The notes: generated by a model from the sequence alone, not told the origin. A DNA stretch of 64,000 bases from Okapia johnstoni (GCA_024291935.2 CM044308.1:118012501-118076500), one strand, 5' to 3'. Counted from the first letter of the stretch, positions 41,115 through 51,715 are shown. Numbers and translations: made by a program.

Positions 41115-41860
41115 CCCATCTAGAGTGACTGGTTCATGAGTGGGCATGTAACTTTAGCTGGGCCAATGAAATTCAGTCTCGAGAATTTTACTCTTACTAT
41201 TGGAAAGAAGATGTTTCCTTTGTTGAATCATTAGGATGTGGGACTAGAGCTACTGGCAGCCATTTTGTCACCATGAGTAGAAGGCATTGCCTTAGAAAGA
41301 TCCCTAGAGGGCAAAAAGAACTGAGAGAAGAAGACCGACATTTGGTAATGTCTGAAGTTCCAGGTCACATGTTACCTGAAGACTCCCTTGGCCTCTTTAA
41401 TAGTCATTAACCTCCTTTGTGGTGCTAGAGAAGACTCTTGAGAGTCCCTTGGACAGCAAGGAAATCAAACCAGTCAATCCTAAAGGAAATCAGTCCTGAA
41501 TATTCATTGGAAGGACTGATGCTGAAGCTGAAGCTCCAATATTTTAGCCACCTGATGTGAAGAGCCAACTCATTGGAAAAGATCCTGATGCTGGGAAAGA
41601 TTGAGGGCAGGAGGAGAGGGAGGCAACAGAGAATGAGATGGTTGGATGGCATTACCAACTCAATGGACATGAGTTTGAGCAAATTCCAATGAAGTGAAGG
41701 ACAGGGAAGCCTGGCCTGCTCCTGCCCAGGGGGTCCCAGAGAGTCAGACATGACTTAGCAACTGAACAACAACAATAATAACCTCCTTCTTGCTTAAGCC
41801 AATTCAACTTTAGGTTTCTATAAGCCTCTTTCCCCAAACTGAAAAGAACTGGGACTAATG
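41115..41860 (+). mobile_element. Ancient interspersed repeat split by BovB
   Basis: gggcatgtaactttagctggg, ccaatgaaattcagtctcg, ctactggcagccattttgtca before the BovB; cttgcttaagccaattcaac and gaactgggactaatgtagg after it. These match, in order, an old mammalian repeat ending GACTAATAC; I cannot name the subfamily. Confidence 0.55.
41418..41778 (+). mobile_element. BovB LINE 3' end with TSD
   Basis: gtggtgctagagaagactct (TAG at 41426-41428), cagtcctgaatattcattgg, gatgagatggttggatggc-like body and cttagcaactgaacaacaac end. TSD taacctcctt at 41408-41417 and 41779-41788. Confidence 0.95.
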
Positions 41861-41939
41861 TAGGCAACAAAATCCCTTGGGAATTGTGCCATCGTGTGAA
41901 CCTCTGCCCACCCTCATCCTTTAGAAGGAATCTCAGACA

Positions 41940-42090
41940 ATGGAGTCTAAATCCATCTTTGGCAGTGGAGGAAATTGAATCCCACAGTTTTTTCAAGTCA
42001 CTTATTCAAAGCAACAGAGCCAGGTAGGGGCAGAATTGAGATTCAAATTCAAACCTTAAAACTCTTACTCCTGTGTGCTTTCTGGACAAA
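41940..42090 (+). mobile_element. MIR SINE fragment
   Basis: gtggaggaaattgaatcccac, caagtcacttattcaaagc, aacagagccaggtaggggca and attcaaattcaaacct. Confidence 0.62.
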
Positions 42091-42118
42091 TGTGTGATCT
42101 GTTTGTCTAATTCTGAAA

Positions 42119-42120
<2 letters not shown>

Positions 42121-42158
<38 letters not shown>
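42121..42158. repeat. (GT)n microsatellite, 18+ units
   Basis: Uninterrupted GT run, the longest pure dinucleotide tract in the window and likely polymorphic. Confidence 0.97.
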
Positions 42159-42160
<2 letters not shown>

Positions 42161-42230
42161 CTGTGTCCTCAGAGAGATACTGAGGTTCCTAAGGGCCAAG
42201 CTCGTGCCACTGACACGCCTGACATCTCCC

Positions 42231-42449
42231 GTGAGTGCATGCTAAGTTGCTTCAGTTGTGTACGACTCTTTGAGACCCTATGGACTGTAGTGTGCCAGGC
42301 TCCTCTGTCCATGGGACTCTCTAGACAAGATATCTGAATGGGTTCCCATTTCCTACTCCAGGGGACCTTCCTGACCCAGGGATCGAACACTCATCTCTTG
42401 CATCTCCTGCACTGGCAGGTGGGATCTTTACCACTAGTACCACCCACCC
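42231..42449 (-). mobile_element. Bov-A2 SINE, reverse
   Basis: gcatgctaagttgcttcagtt, tatggactgtagtgtgccag, ccaggggaccttcctgaccc and head complement accactagtaccaccca. Confidence 0.93.
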
Positions 42450-43386
42450 AAGTTAATGCAATGGGTCCCCCAGGTGATCCCTGGACATTAAGTATCAGTG
42501 GGCTTCCTGGAGATGTACTCTGTCATGCCCAGTGTTTGGCATCATCTGTTTCTGGGAATGACACACTGTATGCCTAGGGGAAGAGGTCAACCTTTCTGAG
42601 ACACAGGCTAATATAAAGTTGAATATAATAAGCATAACGCTAGCAAAAGAGGTATCTTTCATGAGTTATCTCTTGTGAAAAAGTGAGACACTTGCTAAAA
42701 AAAAAAGAAAAAGGTATTGTGTTCACTTTAAGAAAATCCAAGACTCAAAATTTAAATTTACCCTATGAATTTAGAGAATAAAGGACAATTTTATAAAAAG
42801 ATTCTAATTGTTACAGCAGTTCTGCTAAGGATCCAGAGTGGTTGTTTACAGACCTCCCTAGCAGGAAGGCAGGAATGAAATAAACAAAGATATTAAAGAC
42901 AAAGGCCCTAAGCCCTACCCACTGAAAGCCCCACTGAGGGGAAGGCAAGGATCTCCGAGCGGGTAGAGGAAGAAATCAGTGGACAATAGTCATAGACATA
43001 CATGATTGTGTAGAGGGGGCATAAACACCTGCGTAAAGCAGCATTACTCCTAATGGCACTGGGCTGAGACCCCCTTGTCTATCCAAACAAGATCCTGAAC
43101 CCCAAATCCTGGAGCAGCCTGGACCCAAGACCAAGTCCAGGAGGGTATGGTTTAGCACATCACGGTATCTGCTGCCTTCTCCTTCAACCCATTGCTACAG
43201 GGCCTCCCCCTGATGGCCATCCTCCTATGAGAGAAATAAGTGTACTTTCGACTCCATTGACACTGGAGTTGATAATATGACTCCTTTTGGTGAATGGAAT
43301 AGAAGCAGAAGTGATATATATGTCAAGTGATATACGTGTCAAGCAAAAGCTTTAGCAAAGGATAATAGTAGGATAATGCATGCAGA
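42450..43386. other. No gene seen
   Basis: Unassigned; AT-rich at 42600-42820. A duplicated phrase agtgatatatatgtcaag / agtgatatacgtgtcaag sits at 43310-43342. Confidence 0.4.
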
Positions 43387-43602
43387 CAAGCTCAGTCACT
43401 CAGTCATGTCCGACTCTTTGCAACCCCATGGACTGTAGCCAGCCAGGCTCCTCTGTCCATGAGATCTTTCCAGGCAAGAACACTGGAGTAGGCTACCATT
43501 TCCTCCTCCAGGGGATCTTTCAAATCCAAGGATTGAACCTGCTTCTCCTGTGTCTCCTGCAAGCAGGCAGATTCTTTACCCATTGAGCCACCTGGGAAAC
43601 AT
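43387..43602 (-). mobile_element. Bov-A2 SINE, reverse
   Basis: ctcagtcactcagtcatgtcc, catggactgtagccagccag, caagaacactggagtaggct, head complement gagccacctgggaaac. Confidence 0.93.
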
Positions 43603-43639
43603 CAACTATTTCCATCATCTTTCTTGCTCTTTTCCCTCT

Positions 43640-43845
43640 GCCACTGGAATAACAAGTCTTTGATTTGAGACTGCTTTTCCAATCTGATCCCAAGAATGAA
43701 GATATACAGAGCTGGGTCACAAACGACTCACAGCAGACATGTACCATGAGCAAAAAGTTATCTATTGTTGCTATAAGCCACTGAGATTTGGGGATTGTTT
43801 GTTACTGTATCCCAAACTAGCAAAAGCTGACTAATGCAGAAGGCA
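43640..43845 (+). mobile_element. Ancient interspersed repeat 3' end
   Basis: ttgttgctataagccactgag, atttggggattgtttgttact and agctgactaatgcag resemble the terminal part of old MaLR/LINE-type repeats. Family uncertain. Confidence 0.4.
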
Positions 43846-43914
43846 ACATTCACAGCTTTAAGGCCACCTCTGACAACAGAATGGGGTAAGTGGCTCAGAT
43901 CATGTCACTTCAAA

Positions 43915-44105
43915 TCCATTGGCATCAAACATGTCTGGGAATCACAAGAGATACTTAGTAAAATGCAGGCTCCCTGATCTCCCTCCTGAGCTTTAATAAG
44001 TTCATCCAAGGAAGGGCCCAGGAAATTAATATTTTTGACAAGATCTGAAGGTGACTATCATGTGGCTATCAACAGACTATACCTTGAGAAGCCCTGATCT
44101 AATGA
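43915..44105 (+). mobile_element. MER5A-type DNA transposon
   Basis: cattggcatcaaacatgtctg, gggaatcacaagagatactt, atgcaggctccctgatctcc, ggcccaggaaattaatattt and cttgagaagccctgatctaa. Confidence 0.6.
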
Positions 44106-44109
44106 GTCC

Positions 44110-44220
44110 AGCCTTTTTGACACCCAGAGAGGCACGGTGACATGCCCAAGGTCACACAGCGTGATGCCAACAGGAAACAGATCTTCAGCTCTTTTTCCTG
44201 AAGCATGCTGTCCTTTCCCA
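44110..44220 (+). mobile_element. MIR fragment
   Basis: acacccagagaggcacggtg, catgcccaaggtcacacagc and aacagatcttcagctc. Confidence 0.6.
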
Positions 44221-44559
44221 GAGAAACAGGGGTGGGAGGCAAAAGGGAAAAGAGAAACTCACAGACTGAAAATGCAAGTCCAGAGAGAAAGATCAGTGGA
44301 GGCCAGGAATTCAAGTTGAATCAGAGTCCAGATTTCAAGCTGAGAAGGAGGCTGCCCCATAGGTGGGTGGCTAAGTGGCCCCCGGAGGCCTTCTCCGGAA
44401 GACTAGAGGCGTGGAGAAAGGATTCAACTTTCAGAGCAGGGAGGCTAGAGGAAAGAGAGAGAAAAAAATAAATAAATAAAAACAGAAGGGGGGAAAAAAA
44501 GCCTTCCAGCCCTGGTGAGCCCAAACATCCCCAGCATCACTGCAGGAGCCGCCCCAGCC
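44221..44559. other. No gene seen
   Basis: Purine-rich unassigned sequence. Confidence 0.35.
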
Positions 44560-44945
44560 CTCTTCGATTTTGATGTACAGTTTGAAACAAATCAATAGCA
44601 GTATAATAATACTCAGCACGCTGTGTAATTTTTATATCATTAGTTTTCATTTTCCGCTCCCCATGCATCAAAAAACTTACAACGGGCTCGTAAAGTTTAT
44701 TTAGTATTCCATGAATTCCTAATCAGTTTCATTTCATAATGATTCAGGAGCCGCCCGCTGCCTAGGCCCCCATGTCAAAAAATCGATAAAACCAACATAG
44801 TTTTCCTGATGGCGGCTGCAAAAGGATCTATTGTAGAGGAATTATGATTTATGCCCTGGCCTGACCGTGAGCAGCAGCCTCCACCCGGCAGCTCAGGGCT
44901 GAGGTCTTCGCCAATAATGATTTATGCACCTTCTGCTGGCCCCAC
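44560..44945. promoter_or_regulatory. Candidate conserved non-coding element with paired PBX-HOX-like sites
   Basis: Repeat-free, AT-rich: cagtataataatactcagc, gtaatttttatatcattag, aagtttatttagtattcc, aatcgataaaacc. The 11-mer atgatttatgc occurs twice (44844-44854, 44917-44927) in the contexts aattatgatttatgc and aataatgatttatgc, which fit PBX plus posterior-HOX composite sites. Confidence 0.45.
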
Positions 44946-46204
44946 CCTGGCTCCCTCCCTGCCCCAGCTGGCCTCTGACACTGAGGGGGGGGGTGGGGAC
45001 GGGGCAGGAAGGAGGAGGCAGGTTCAGCTGGGAGGGAAGAAGGCACAAGGGAGAAGTCGACCAGAAGTCTGAGCATCCATGCATGGGCCTAGCATCTGTC
45101 TTCAGGTCCATATACTTCCAGGAAGGCCTGAGCAGAGAAGTGAGGTGTTTGGGGACCCCCACCTGGCCCCAAAGATCTGCAAAGGGAACAGGGCTGGGAC
45201 AGGGATGCATGGATGAAGCAGGGGTGACCCTGGCTCTGCAACTGGAAACCTCACTCCCATCCAGCCTTCCCTTCTGGCCTCACAGGTAAGTCCTTGGCCC
45301 CCCACCTCAGCCCCACGCAGTCACCTCCTCTCTTGCTGCCTCTGCCCCAGTGGCTCTAAAGAAGCTCAGTGGGAAAGAGGTCCCAAGGGTCATGGTGGCC
45401 AAAAGGCCTCAGCTGAATCTCATGGGATGCAGACACAGCCAGCCCCCAGGAATTCTGAGGCTGGAATGCAAGTTTCCCAGCCTCCCAAGAGGAATGAAGG
45501 GGTGGGCTTGAGTCTCTCAGGTGCCTTCTTGTCTCCAGAGGCAACTTGGCTTGGTGTTGAGAACCCTCTGCCCTCCCACCCCCTTCCTCCACTGATGGGG
45601 GATTACTAGGTCTAGGAGACATGATAAAGGGAGGCATTCAGTCCAACAACTGGTTTAATTAAGAGTAACCAACCCACCCCAGAAACAGAGATCTCAGGGT
45701 GACTCTCCAGGGGAGAGGATGCTATACTGTGATCGGGAGCCACCAGAATTGGGGCCCCCGGGACGTGCACCCCCCTCCACCATCTATCAGTTGGCTCCCC
45801 TGCCTCCAGGGAGCTGGGGACCTCATTTAGGTGGGTTGAGAGAGGCAGATGTTCAAGGGCTGGGTGTCTGCAGGACTCTGTCCTCCGTGAAAGGGGGCAA
45901 TCCAGCCTTAGACCCAAGTTAGAATATGTGTCTTCCTCTTCCTGCCTTCGCTTGCCTTTTCGTTCACTTATTCACCAAACACCAGGGAAAAGACACCTCA
46001 CAGCCACTCCATCTATGTGTGACTCAGAGATAAGGGGCTCGCCCAACCTTGCACAGGTGAAAAGGGGCAAAGCCAGGGTGCTAAGGAAGGTTTTCCAGGT
46101 CTAGGGCACACCCCGCTCCACCACACCCAGTGACCCCCCCCATGCCTGGCCTGTACCCACCTCTCCCCCATCCAGGCTCTCCCCTCCCCCGCCTCAATCC
46201 CATG
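44946..46204. other. No gene seen
   Basis: GC-rich unassigned sequence with a G9 run near 44985-44993. Several overlapping frames of 90-120 codons on both strands have no recognisable domain. Confidence 0.4.
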
Positions 46205-46395
46205 CACACAGCAGCATGAAAAGAGCCAGACTTTGGGACCAGACCTGGATTCGAATCCTGATTTCCATCATCACCGGCTGAGTGACCTTGGGCAATTTAA
46301 TTAACCTTTCCGAGTTTGGCTTCCCTCACGTGTGAAAATGGGAGTCATAATTTCTGCCCCACCGATGGCGAGGGCTCAAAAGGGCAAGTATAGAA
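46205..46395 (-). mobile_element. MIR SINE, reverse
   Basis: gaccagacctggattcgaatc, tgagtgaccttgggcaattt, aattaacctttccgagtttgg and gtgtgaaaatgggagtcata. Well preserved. Confidence 0.8.
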
Positions 46396-47599
46396 AACAC
46401 CCCAACCCCCGGGAGGCCCCTGAGAGAGGCTTCCTGCCCTTCCCCCCACTCCCCTTCACCTCTCAGCCTCACTCACATCCCCAGCAGAAAGTTACCTGTG
46501 TGGTGCTGGGGGTCAGAGGAGGCCTGGACATGTCCCCACTTGCCCAGAATAATCGAAAAACCAAAATACAGCCAGGACTTGGCATTCATGGGCTCGGGGC
46601 TGTGTCACTACTCCGAGCTGCGGTCCAGCTTCATTTACGCAAATCTGAGCTGAGCTCCTGCCAGAGCCCCCGTCCCCTGCTGTGAGACAGAAAGGAGCCT
46701 GGGGCCTGGCAGCCCATGGTCTTAGGAACCAGCAGCTTCTCCCCGGTCAGGAGCCAGAGGGTGGGAGGGGCTGGGTGGGTAATGGAGAGAGAGCCTGGAT
46801 CTGGGTGGGAGGAGAGGAGGGACCCTGTGCTGGGGAAGCCCTGCCTGAACCCCTCCATCCCCCAAAAGGGGAAGCTGGGTTTCTCCCCTTGCAGAAGAGT
46901 CCAGATTCTTCCCCATGGAAACGGAGACCCTGGAGCCTGGGCACTGCTCCAAGGACGCAGGTTTTGCCACCCCTGCTCAACCAGAATCGGCAGCCAACAG
47001 GCTGCTGTTGGCTCTCCCTAGCCTCGCTCCTTCTCTGCCTACTTCTGTCTCCTGGGCTCTGTGTCTTGGTGAGTTTCCAACCCTCCTGCCTCGTCTCTAC
47101 TCCTTTCCTCCATCACTGACTTCAGCCACTAGGGAAAATAAACATTTCATCCTGCCAGGCCTATGGGGTCCTCACACCTCCCCCACCCCAACGGGCAGTG
47201 CTAAAAGGCCTGAGATTTCAGGGAATAACCTCTCTCCCTGGATCCCCTTTCTGCTGCCAGATCCCCCCACTTTGTCCCCTCAGCTGTTCTGTCACCCCTG
47301 GGCTCAGTGACAGTCCCTGCTGGGAAGGTAGGCAAAGTGGGCCAGGAGGCTGATGGACAGCCAACCCAGAGCTGGACCTCCAATGGCCGGCACCACAGCA
47401 TAAACGCCAGCCTGCTTCTGGCAGCTAAGGGCACTAGAGGTGCCCGTCTTCAGCCTCTTCTTCGGACCCCCATAAACACACACGGGCTCCTCAGCCCAAG
47501 GGGCCGGCTCTGCACAGCTTTGCTGCCCCCCCTGCCCCTCCCTCTCCCTCTGCCCCTGCATGCACCTCTGATTCTGCCAGAGACCAGAGTTCCAGCTGC
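46396..47599. other. No gene seen
   Basis: GC-rich unassigned sequence; a short CCCTCT run lies at 47529-47560. Frames of 101-145 codons here overlap on both strands and are not supported. Confidence 0.4.
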
Positions 47600-47700
47600 T
47601 CCAATGCCTTGATGACTGGGTCCCACTCAGGCTCTCTGAGCCTCAGTTCTTTCATCTGTGAAATGGGCTCAGTGAGAGATTTCCTGTCAGGGCCAGGGGT
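47600..47700 (-). mobile_element. MIR fragment, reverse
   Basis: gactgggtcccactcaggctc, gagcctcagttctttcatct and gtgaaatgggctcagtgag. Confidence 0.65.
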
Positions 47701-47883
47701 CAGGGTTGACTCATGTGCTATGGGGACTGTGACGCCTTCTTTAACCATTCTTGGATGTCATCACACAGAGCTCTTCCCCAGGTGACCCTGTAAGTTACAA
47801 AGTTTTCCCGCTAGTAGAGTCACTGGAGATCGGAGGCTTGTTTCGGGGACACAGAGAGTCACGAAGAAAACAGGAAAACAGAG

Positions 47884-48070
47884 GGACTTTCCTGGTGGTC
47901 CAGGGGCTAAGACTTCTCATGCCCAATGGAGGGGGCCCAGGTTCCATCCCTGGTCAGGGAACTAGATCCACATGCTGCAACTGAGAGTTCACATGTCCCA
48001 ACTAAAGATTTTATGTGCTGCAACTAAGACCCAACACAGCCAAATAATTTTTTTTTTGAAAGAAAAAGAG
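47884..48070 (+). mobile_element. CHR-type SINE with TSD
   Basis: gactttcctggtggtccaggg, ggttccatccctggtcaggg, ctaagacccaacacagcca. Flanks aacaggaaaacagag (47869-47883) and aacaggaaaacggag (48071-48085) agree at 14 of 15 bases. Confidence 0.94.
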
Positions 48071-48085
48071 AACAGGAAAACGGAG

Positions 48086-48200
48086 ACCTGGCTCTGCACT
48101 CCTTAGCCATGTGACACTGAACAAGGACGCTCCTTGACCCTCCTGAGCCTTAGTTCCCTGTCTGTAAAGTGGGATCGATCATCCTTATTGTCACCAGGTT
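48086..48200 (-). mobile_element. MIR fragment, reverse
   Basis: acctggctctgcactccttag, ccatgtgacactgaacaagg and cctgtctgtaaagtgggatc. Confidence 0.7.
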
Positions 48201-48419
48201 TAGATGTCACATGGGATGGGAGTCAAAGCACCGTGTTGCAGGGGTGCTTGGTGGGTTCAAAACAAACGATGCTTTCCTCTCCCTCCTTCCCATCTTCTCC
48301 CTCCTCCCCTGCCTTGGAAATGAGAAGCCATTTTTGATAGTGAACATCGTGTTTTTCCATAGTGTTTTCTCAAGACACCTGGAAAAGTTTGGCTGGAGCT
48401 TATGACAAGCAAGTTTGCC

Positions 48420-48815
48420 CTTTATTAGATGCCAAGTACCATGCATCTCTGTTTCCTGTGGCTCAGACAGTAAAGAATCTGCCTGCAATGCAGGAGACTC
48501 AGGTTCAATCCCTGGGTTGGGAAGATCCCCTGGAGAAGGGAATGGCAACCCATTCCAGTATTCTTGTCTGGAGAATTCCATGGACAGAGAAACCTGGTGG
48601 GCTCCAGCCCATGAGGTCCCAAAGAGCTGGACACGACTGAGCGACTAACACTTTCAAGTACCATGCAGGGCACACCCCACACAGCATCTTTTTCCATTTC
48701 CTCCACACCACCACAAGGCAGGCATTATTACCTACTGATGATAAGGCCCAGAGATGGGGCAGTGACTTCCCTAAGGTCTCACAGCAAGAGCCAGGGTTGG
48801 GAATAAGTTCTGTTT
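48420..48815 (+). mobile_element. MIR SINE split by Bov-tA
   Basis: tttattagatgccaagtacc before the SINE; gcaggcattattacctactg, cccagagatggggcagtgact and aggtctcacagcaagagcca after it. Confidence 0.7.
48446..48654 (+). mobile_element. Bov-tA SINE with perfect 13-bp TSD
   Basis: Head gtttcctgtggctcagacag, cctgcaatgcaggagactcag, ccattccagtattcttgtct, gagcgactaacacttt end. TSD caagtaccatgca at 48433-48445 and 48655-48667. Confidence 0.96.
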
Positions 48816-48929
48816 GCAAGTGGCTGGAGGCCCAGGTGAGCTCCCTTCACCCAGATTCTCCCCTTTCCCAACCTCCCAGACAGGGGCTTGGGCGTGGAGA
48901 TGCAGTATGTCACATGTACAAGGTGGGAG

Positions 48930-49010
48930 GTGGTTCGCTGTTCCACTTCAGGGATGAGGAAACTGAGGCCAAACAAGGATAAGAGGCTCAGGCAAGGAAG
49001 CGCAGACGGG
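48930..49010 (+). mobile_element. MIR fragment
   Basis: ccacttcagggatgaggaaac, tgaggccaaacaaggataag. Confidence 0.55.
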
Positions 49011-49294
49011 AGGGGTGTAGATTCAGCTGGAACCACCAGCCTACCTCTGTTCTCGTCCTGCCCATCTGAGCCGCTTGGCATTTAGAGGTCAAGACTATTT
49101 ATTTACTGGCCTCAAATCCCAAGCCCTAACCCAGCCATGACTAATGTTGTCTCCCTTCCCACCCCGTCCTCAGGGATGTGGCCCTGGACAGACCCTCCTT
49201 CAGGTCAGGTCCTGCAGAGGGGGCTACACACTTGATTGCTTTCATGTCTATGACACTGCAGGTCAGATCTCACTACACCAAGAGCCATTACAAC
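49011..49294. other. No gene seen
   Basis: Unassigned. Confidence 0.3.
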
Positions 49295-49490
49295 AAAAGA
49301 GCCTGCCTGCCATTGCAGGAGGCACAAGAGACACAGGTTCAATCCCTGGATCTGGAAGATCTCCTAAAGGAGGAAATGGTAACCCACTCCAGTATTCTTC
49401 CCGGAGCATCCCATGGACAGAGGAGCCTGGTGGGCTACAGTCCATGGGATTGCAAAGAGTCGGACATGACCTAGCCACCAAACAACAACT
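49295..49490 (+). mobile_element. Bov-tA SINE, head partly degraded
   Basis: gcctgcctgccattgcaggag, ggttcaatccctggatctgg, aacccactccagtattcttc, gggctacagtccatgggatt and catgacctagccaccaaac. Confidence 0.9.
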
Positions 49491-49559
49491 CTACCAAGAT
49501 GTTTTGCCAAAGCCAGTCCAGGAGGTATGTAGTCAGCTCATGTAGCACCTCCTCAAAGG

Positions 49560-49695
49560 ACTGGGCAGAACGGTGATCTGCATGTCCTCATTTCACAAAT
49601 GGGGAAACAGGCTCAGAGAGGGCTCACAGAGAGGAAGTGGTGGATGGCCCATGTCAGTCTGGCCACAAAACCTCCGAGGCTCTTTCCACCCTCCA
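49560..49695 (+). mobile_element. MIR fragment
   Basis: tcctcatttcacaaatgggg, aaacaggctcagagagggct. Confidence 0.6.
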
Positions 49696-49876
49696 GACCT
49701 TCCTGAGCTGGGACTTGACACGAGTTCCTGGGCCCAATACACACAAGGGGCTGCTCATACTTCTGCACACTGACAAACGCATGTGGCATGGTGCCCACCC
49801 CCCACCGTAAACATGCACATGGCACAGGTGTACACCAGGTACACATGCACACTCTCATGGGCACACACAGGCCTCG
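49696..49876. other. CA-rich unassigned patch
   Basis: Degenerate acatgcacatgg / acacatgcacactc sequence, not a clean microsatellite. Confidence 0.4.
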
Positions 49877-49972
49877 GGGCAGTGGTCCTCCACCTGGGAT
49901 GCACACTGGTATCGCTTGGGGAACTTTTAAACATACCTGTGTCAAGTTCCACCCCCAGCGATGCTGATGGCA
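49877..49972 (+). mobile_element. MER5A-type DNA transposon fragment
   Basis: cagtggtcctccacctgggat, gcacactggtatcgcttgggg and caagttccacccccagcgatg. Confidence 0.6.
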
Positions 49973-49977
49973 TGAAT

Positions 49978-50095
49978 GTGTACGAGTTATCTACTGCTGC
50001 ATAACAAATTACCGCCTACATGTAGCACCTTCCAACAACCTTTCTTCTCCTACGAGGTTTCTGAGGGTCAGGAATCTAGGAGCAACCCTTCCATC
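49978..50095 (+). mobile_element. Ancient repeat fragment
   Basis: gagttatctactgctgcataa, caaattaccgcctac and tttctgagggtcaggaatct match a common old mammalian repeat; family not assigned. Confidence 0.5.
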
Positions 50096-50343
50096 CCACC
50101 TCCCCTGGAGGCCATCTCAAAGACTCCCATCCACAGGCGCGGGGTCTGGCCCTTAGCCCATCATCACCCGTTCCTGAGGTGCCCCTGGGTCTGGCTTCAG
50201 GCCTGTGTGAGCACATGGGTTTGCGTGAGCATGTGTCCACACAAACTCATCTGTTTACCAGTCAGGGCTCCTGAGCGGAGGGACCCGTCTTCTCTGTACC
50301 CCTCCAATGTCATCTGTCTGTCTTTCTTTCCCCTTTCATCTTT
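50096..50343. other. No gene seen
   Basis: Unassigned. Confidence 0.3.
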
Positions 50344-50621
50344 TGTGACTGTGCTGGGTCTTTGTTGCTATGCACAGGCGTTCTCTACTTGCACAGGCGA
50401 GCAGGGGCTGCTCTCTAGTTACAGGGAGCGGGCTTCTCATCGCTGTGGAGCCTGGGCTCTAGGGCACGTGGGCCTCAGTAGTTGTGGCAGGTGGGCTCTG
50501 TAGTCGCAGAGCGTGGACTTAGTTGCCCGGCGGCAGGTGGAATCTTCCTGGACCAGGGATGAAACCTGTGTCCCCTGCATTGGCAAGTGGACTCTTAACC
50601 ACTGGGCCACCAGGGAAATCC
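50344..50621 (-). mobile_element. CHR-2 SINE, reverse
   Basis: gctgggtctttgttgctatgc, gagcaggggctgctctctag, gcctcagtagttgtggcagg and head complement ccactgggccaccagggaaa. Confidence 0.93.
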
Positions 50622-50635
50622 TTTTATTCTTTAAT

Positions 50636-50762
50636 ATCTTTTTTTTTTTTTTTTGGCCGCACCGCCAGGCATGTGAGATATTTGTTCCCCAACCAGGAAT
50701 CGAACCCATGTCCCTTGAAATAGGAGCACAGTCTTAACCACTGGACCACCAGGGAAGTCCCT
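50636..50762 (-). mobile_element. Short CHR-type SINE, reverse
   Basis: T19 tract, ggccgcaccgccaggcatgt, ccaaccaggaatcgaaccca, head complement ccactggaccaccagggaag. A second CHR insertion next to the first, same orientation. Confidence 0.93.
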
Positions 50763-50926
50763 CTTTTCTTGCTCTTGACTCTCTTCTACCACCCTGTCTC
50801 TCTCCAGCCTCTCTCTCCCCGTCCTGATCCTGCAGTCTTTATGCCCTCTCCCTCTCACCCGTCAGGAGGCCCAGCAGCATCTCGGGGACAGCTCTAATGC
50901 AGCCGCCCTTCCTTGCCCACCTCCAG

Positions 50927-51022
50927 GAATCCCGCGAGCCGGGCCCCTCTGGTTTCAAGGGGGACTACTTCCCTTCCCGCAACTTTAACTTCCAGGTGGA
51001 AACGGACATGGATGATGAGTAG
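50927..51022 (+). CDS. Candidate terminal coding exon (31 codons plus stop), product unknown
   Basis: Upstream on the + strand lie a branch-like ctaat (50894-50898), a pyrimidine-rich stretch (cgcccttccttgcccacctc) and an AG at 50925-50926. The exon then reads in phase 0 from GAA to TAG (51020-51022). The C-terminus, FPSRNFNFQVETDMDDE, is acidic and compositionally ordinary for a protein, unlike the proline/arginine-rich spurious frames around it. The codons are GC-ending in most positions. I do not recognise the protein. It could be a last exon or alternative last exon of a gene starting upstream of the window, or chance. A repeat-free AT-rich block follows at 51405. Confidence 0.35.
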   Translation, partial: ESREPGPSGFKGDYFPSRNFNFQVETDMDDE

Positions 51023-51404
51023 CGAGCAAGCACCAGGGAAGAGCCAGTCCTCGGTCTGCATCTACTTCCTAACTCGTCTGCTTCTCTCTCCCCATCCGCT
51101 GCCCGTTCGCTGCGGGGCTGACCCATGGGCTTCCAGAACCTTCCTTGCCCTCCACACTCTCTGTTTCTGTCTCCATCTCTCTCCCTCTCTCCCTTTCTGT
51201 TGCTGTGACTTCCTCGTGGAGAGAAGCGGGCCCTGGCCACAGCTCCGAAGGCTGCGGAAGCAAGGAGAGTAGCTCTGCCCTAGTAACACGCAGCAGACAC
51301 AACTCTTCTCAGGAATTAATGAGACCACCAAGAACAAAAGAGGCGACGACCAGCAGAGGCCAGAGAGGCGGGGCCCAGCCGAGCCGTCCCCGCAGAACCG
51401 CACG
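51023..51404. other. Possible 3' UTR or unassigned sequence
   Basis: If 50927-51022 is a real last exon this would be its 3' UTR. No AATAAA is seen in this stretch; pyrimidine-rich near 51150-51200. Confidence 0.3.
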
Positions 51405-51715
51405 CCCTCAATAATAGAGTGAGGAAAAATGGAGTAGAGATCCCTGTGGTAAAAACTATTAGAGGAGGCGAATTATAAAACTATTAACCAGAATGTAACT
51501 CCCAATTAAAAGATGATTTAACACTGGAACCTGATGGATGAATTTTGATTAAATGGAGAACTATTAGGAGCCTAGGGATAAGGCTGCTCCTGCCAGTTCT
51601 AAAAGTTAAAAGGCAGTTTGATATAAAAATTTATAAATTAAGGTTAATTACTTTAAATAACATGGCTGCAAGTAATGAAAGGAAATTTGTCAGAATCTCC
51701 AGAGTTTGGGGCGAG
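51405..51715. promoter_or_regulatory. Candidate conserved non-coding element
   Basis: Sharp change to AT-rich, repeat-free sequence: aaaactattagaggaggcga, attataaaactattaacc, cccaattaaaagatgattta, aaatttataaattaaggtta, attactttaaataacatgg. Dense TTAAT/ATTAA cores; no open frame. Confidence 0.42.

Noticed and set aside
50096..50343. Upstream coding exon for the candidate exon at 50927
   Set aside because: No frame with both an acceptor and a donor was found between 49 and 50.9 kb; most of that interval is SINE or old repeat.
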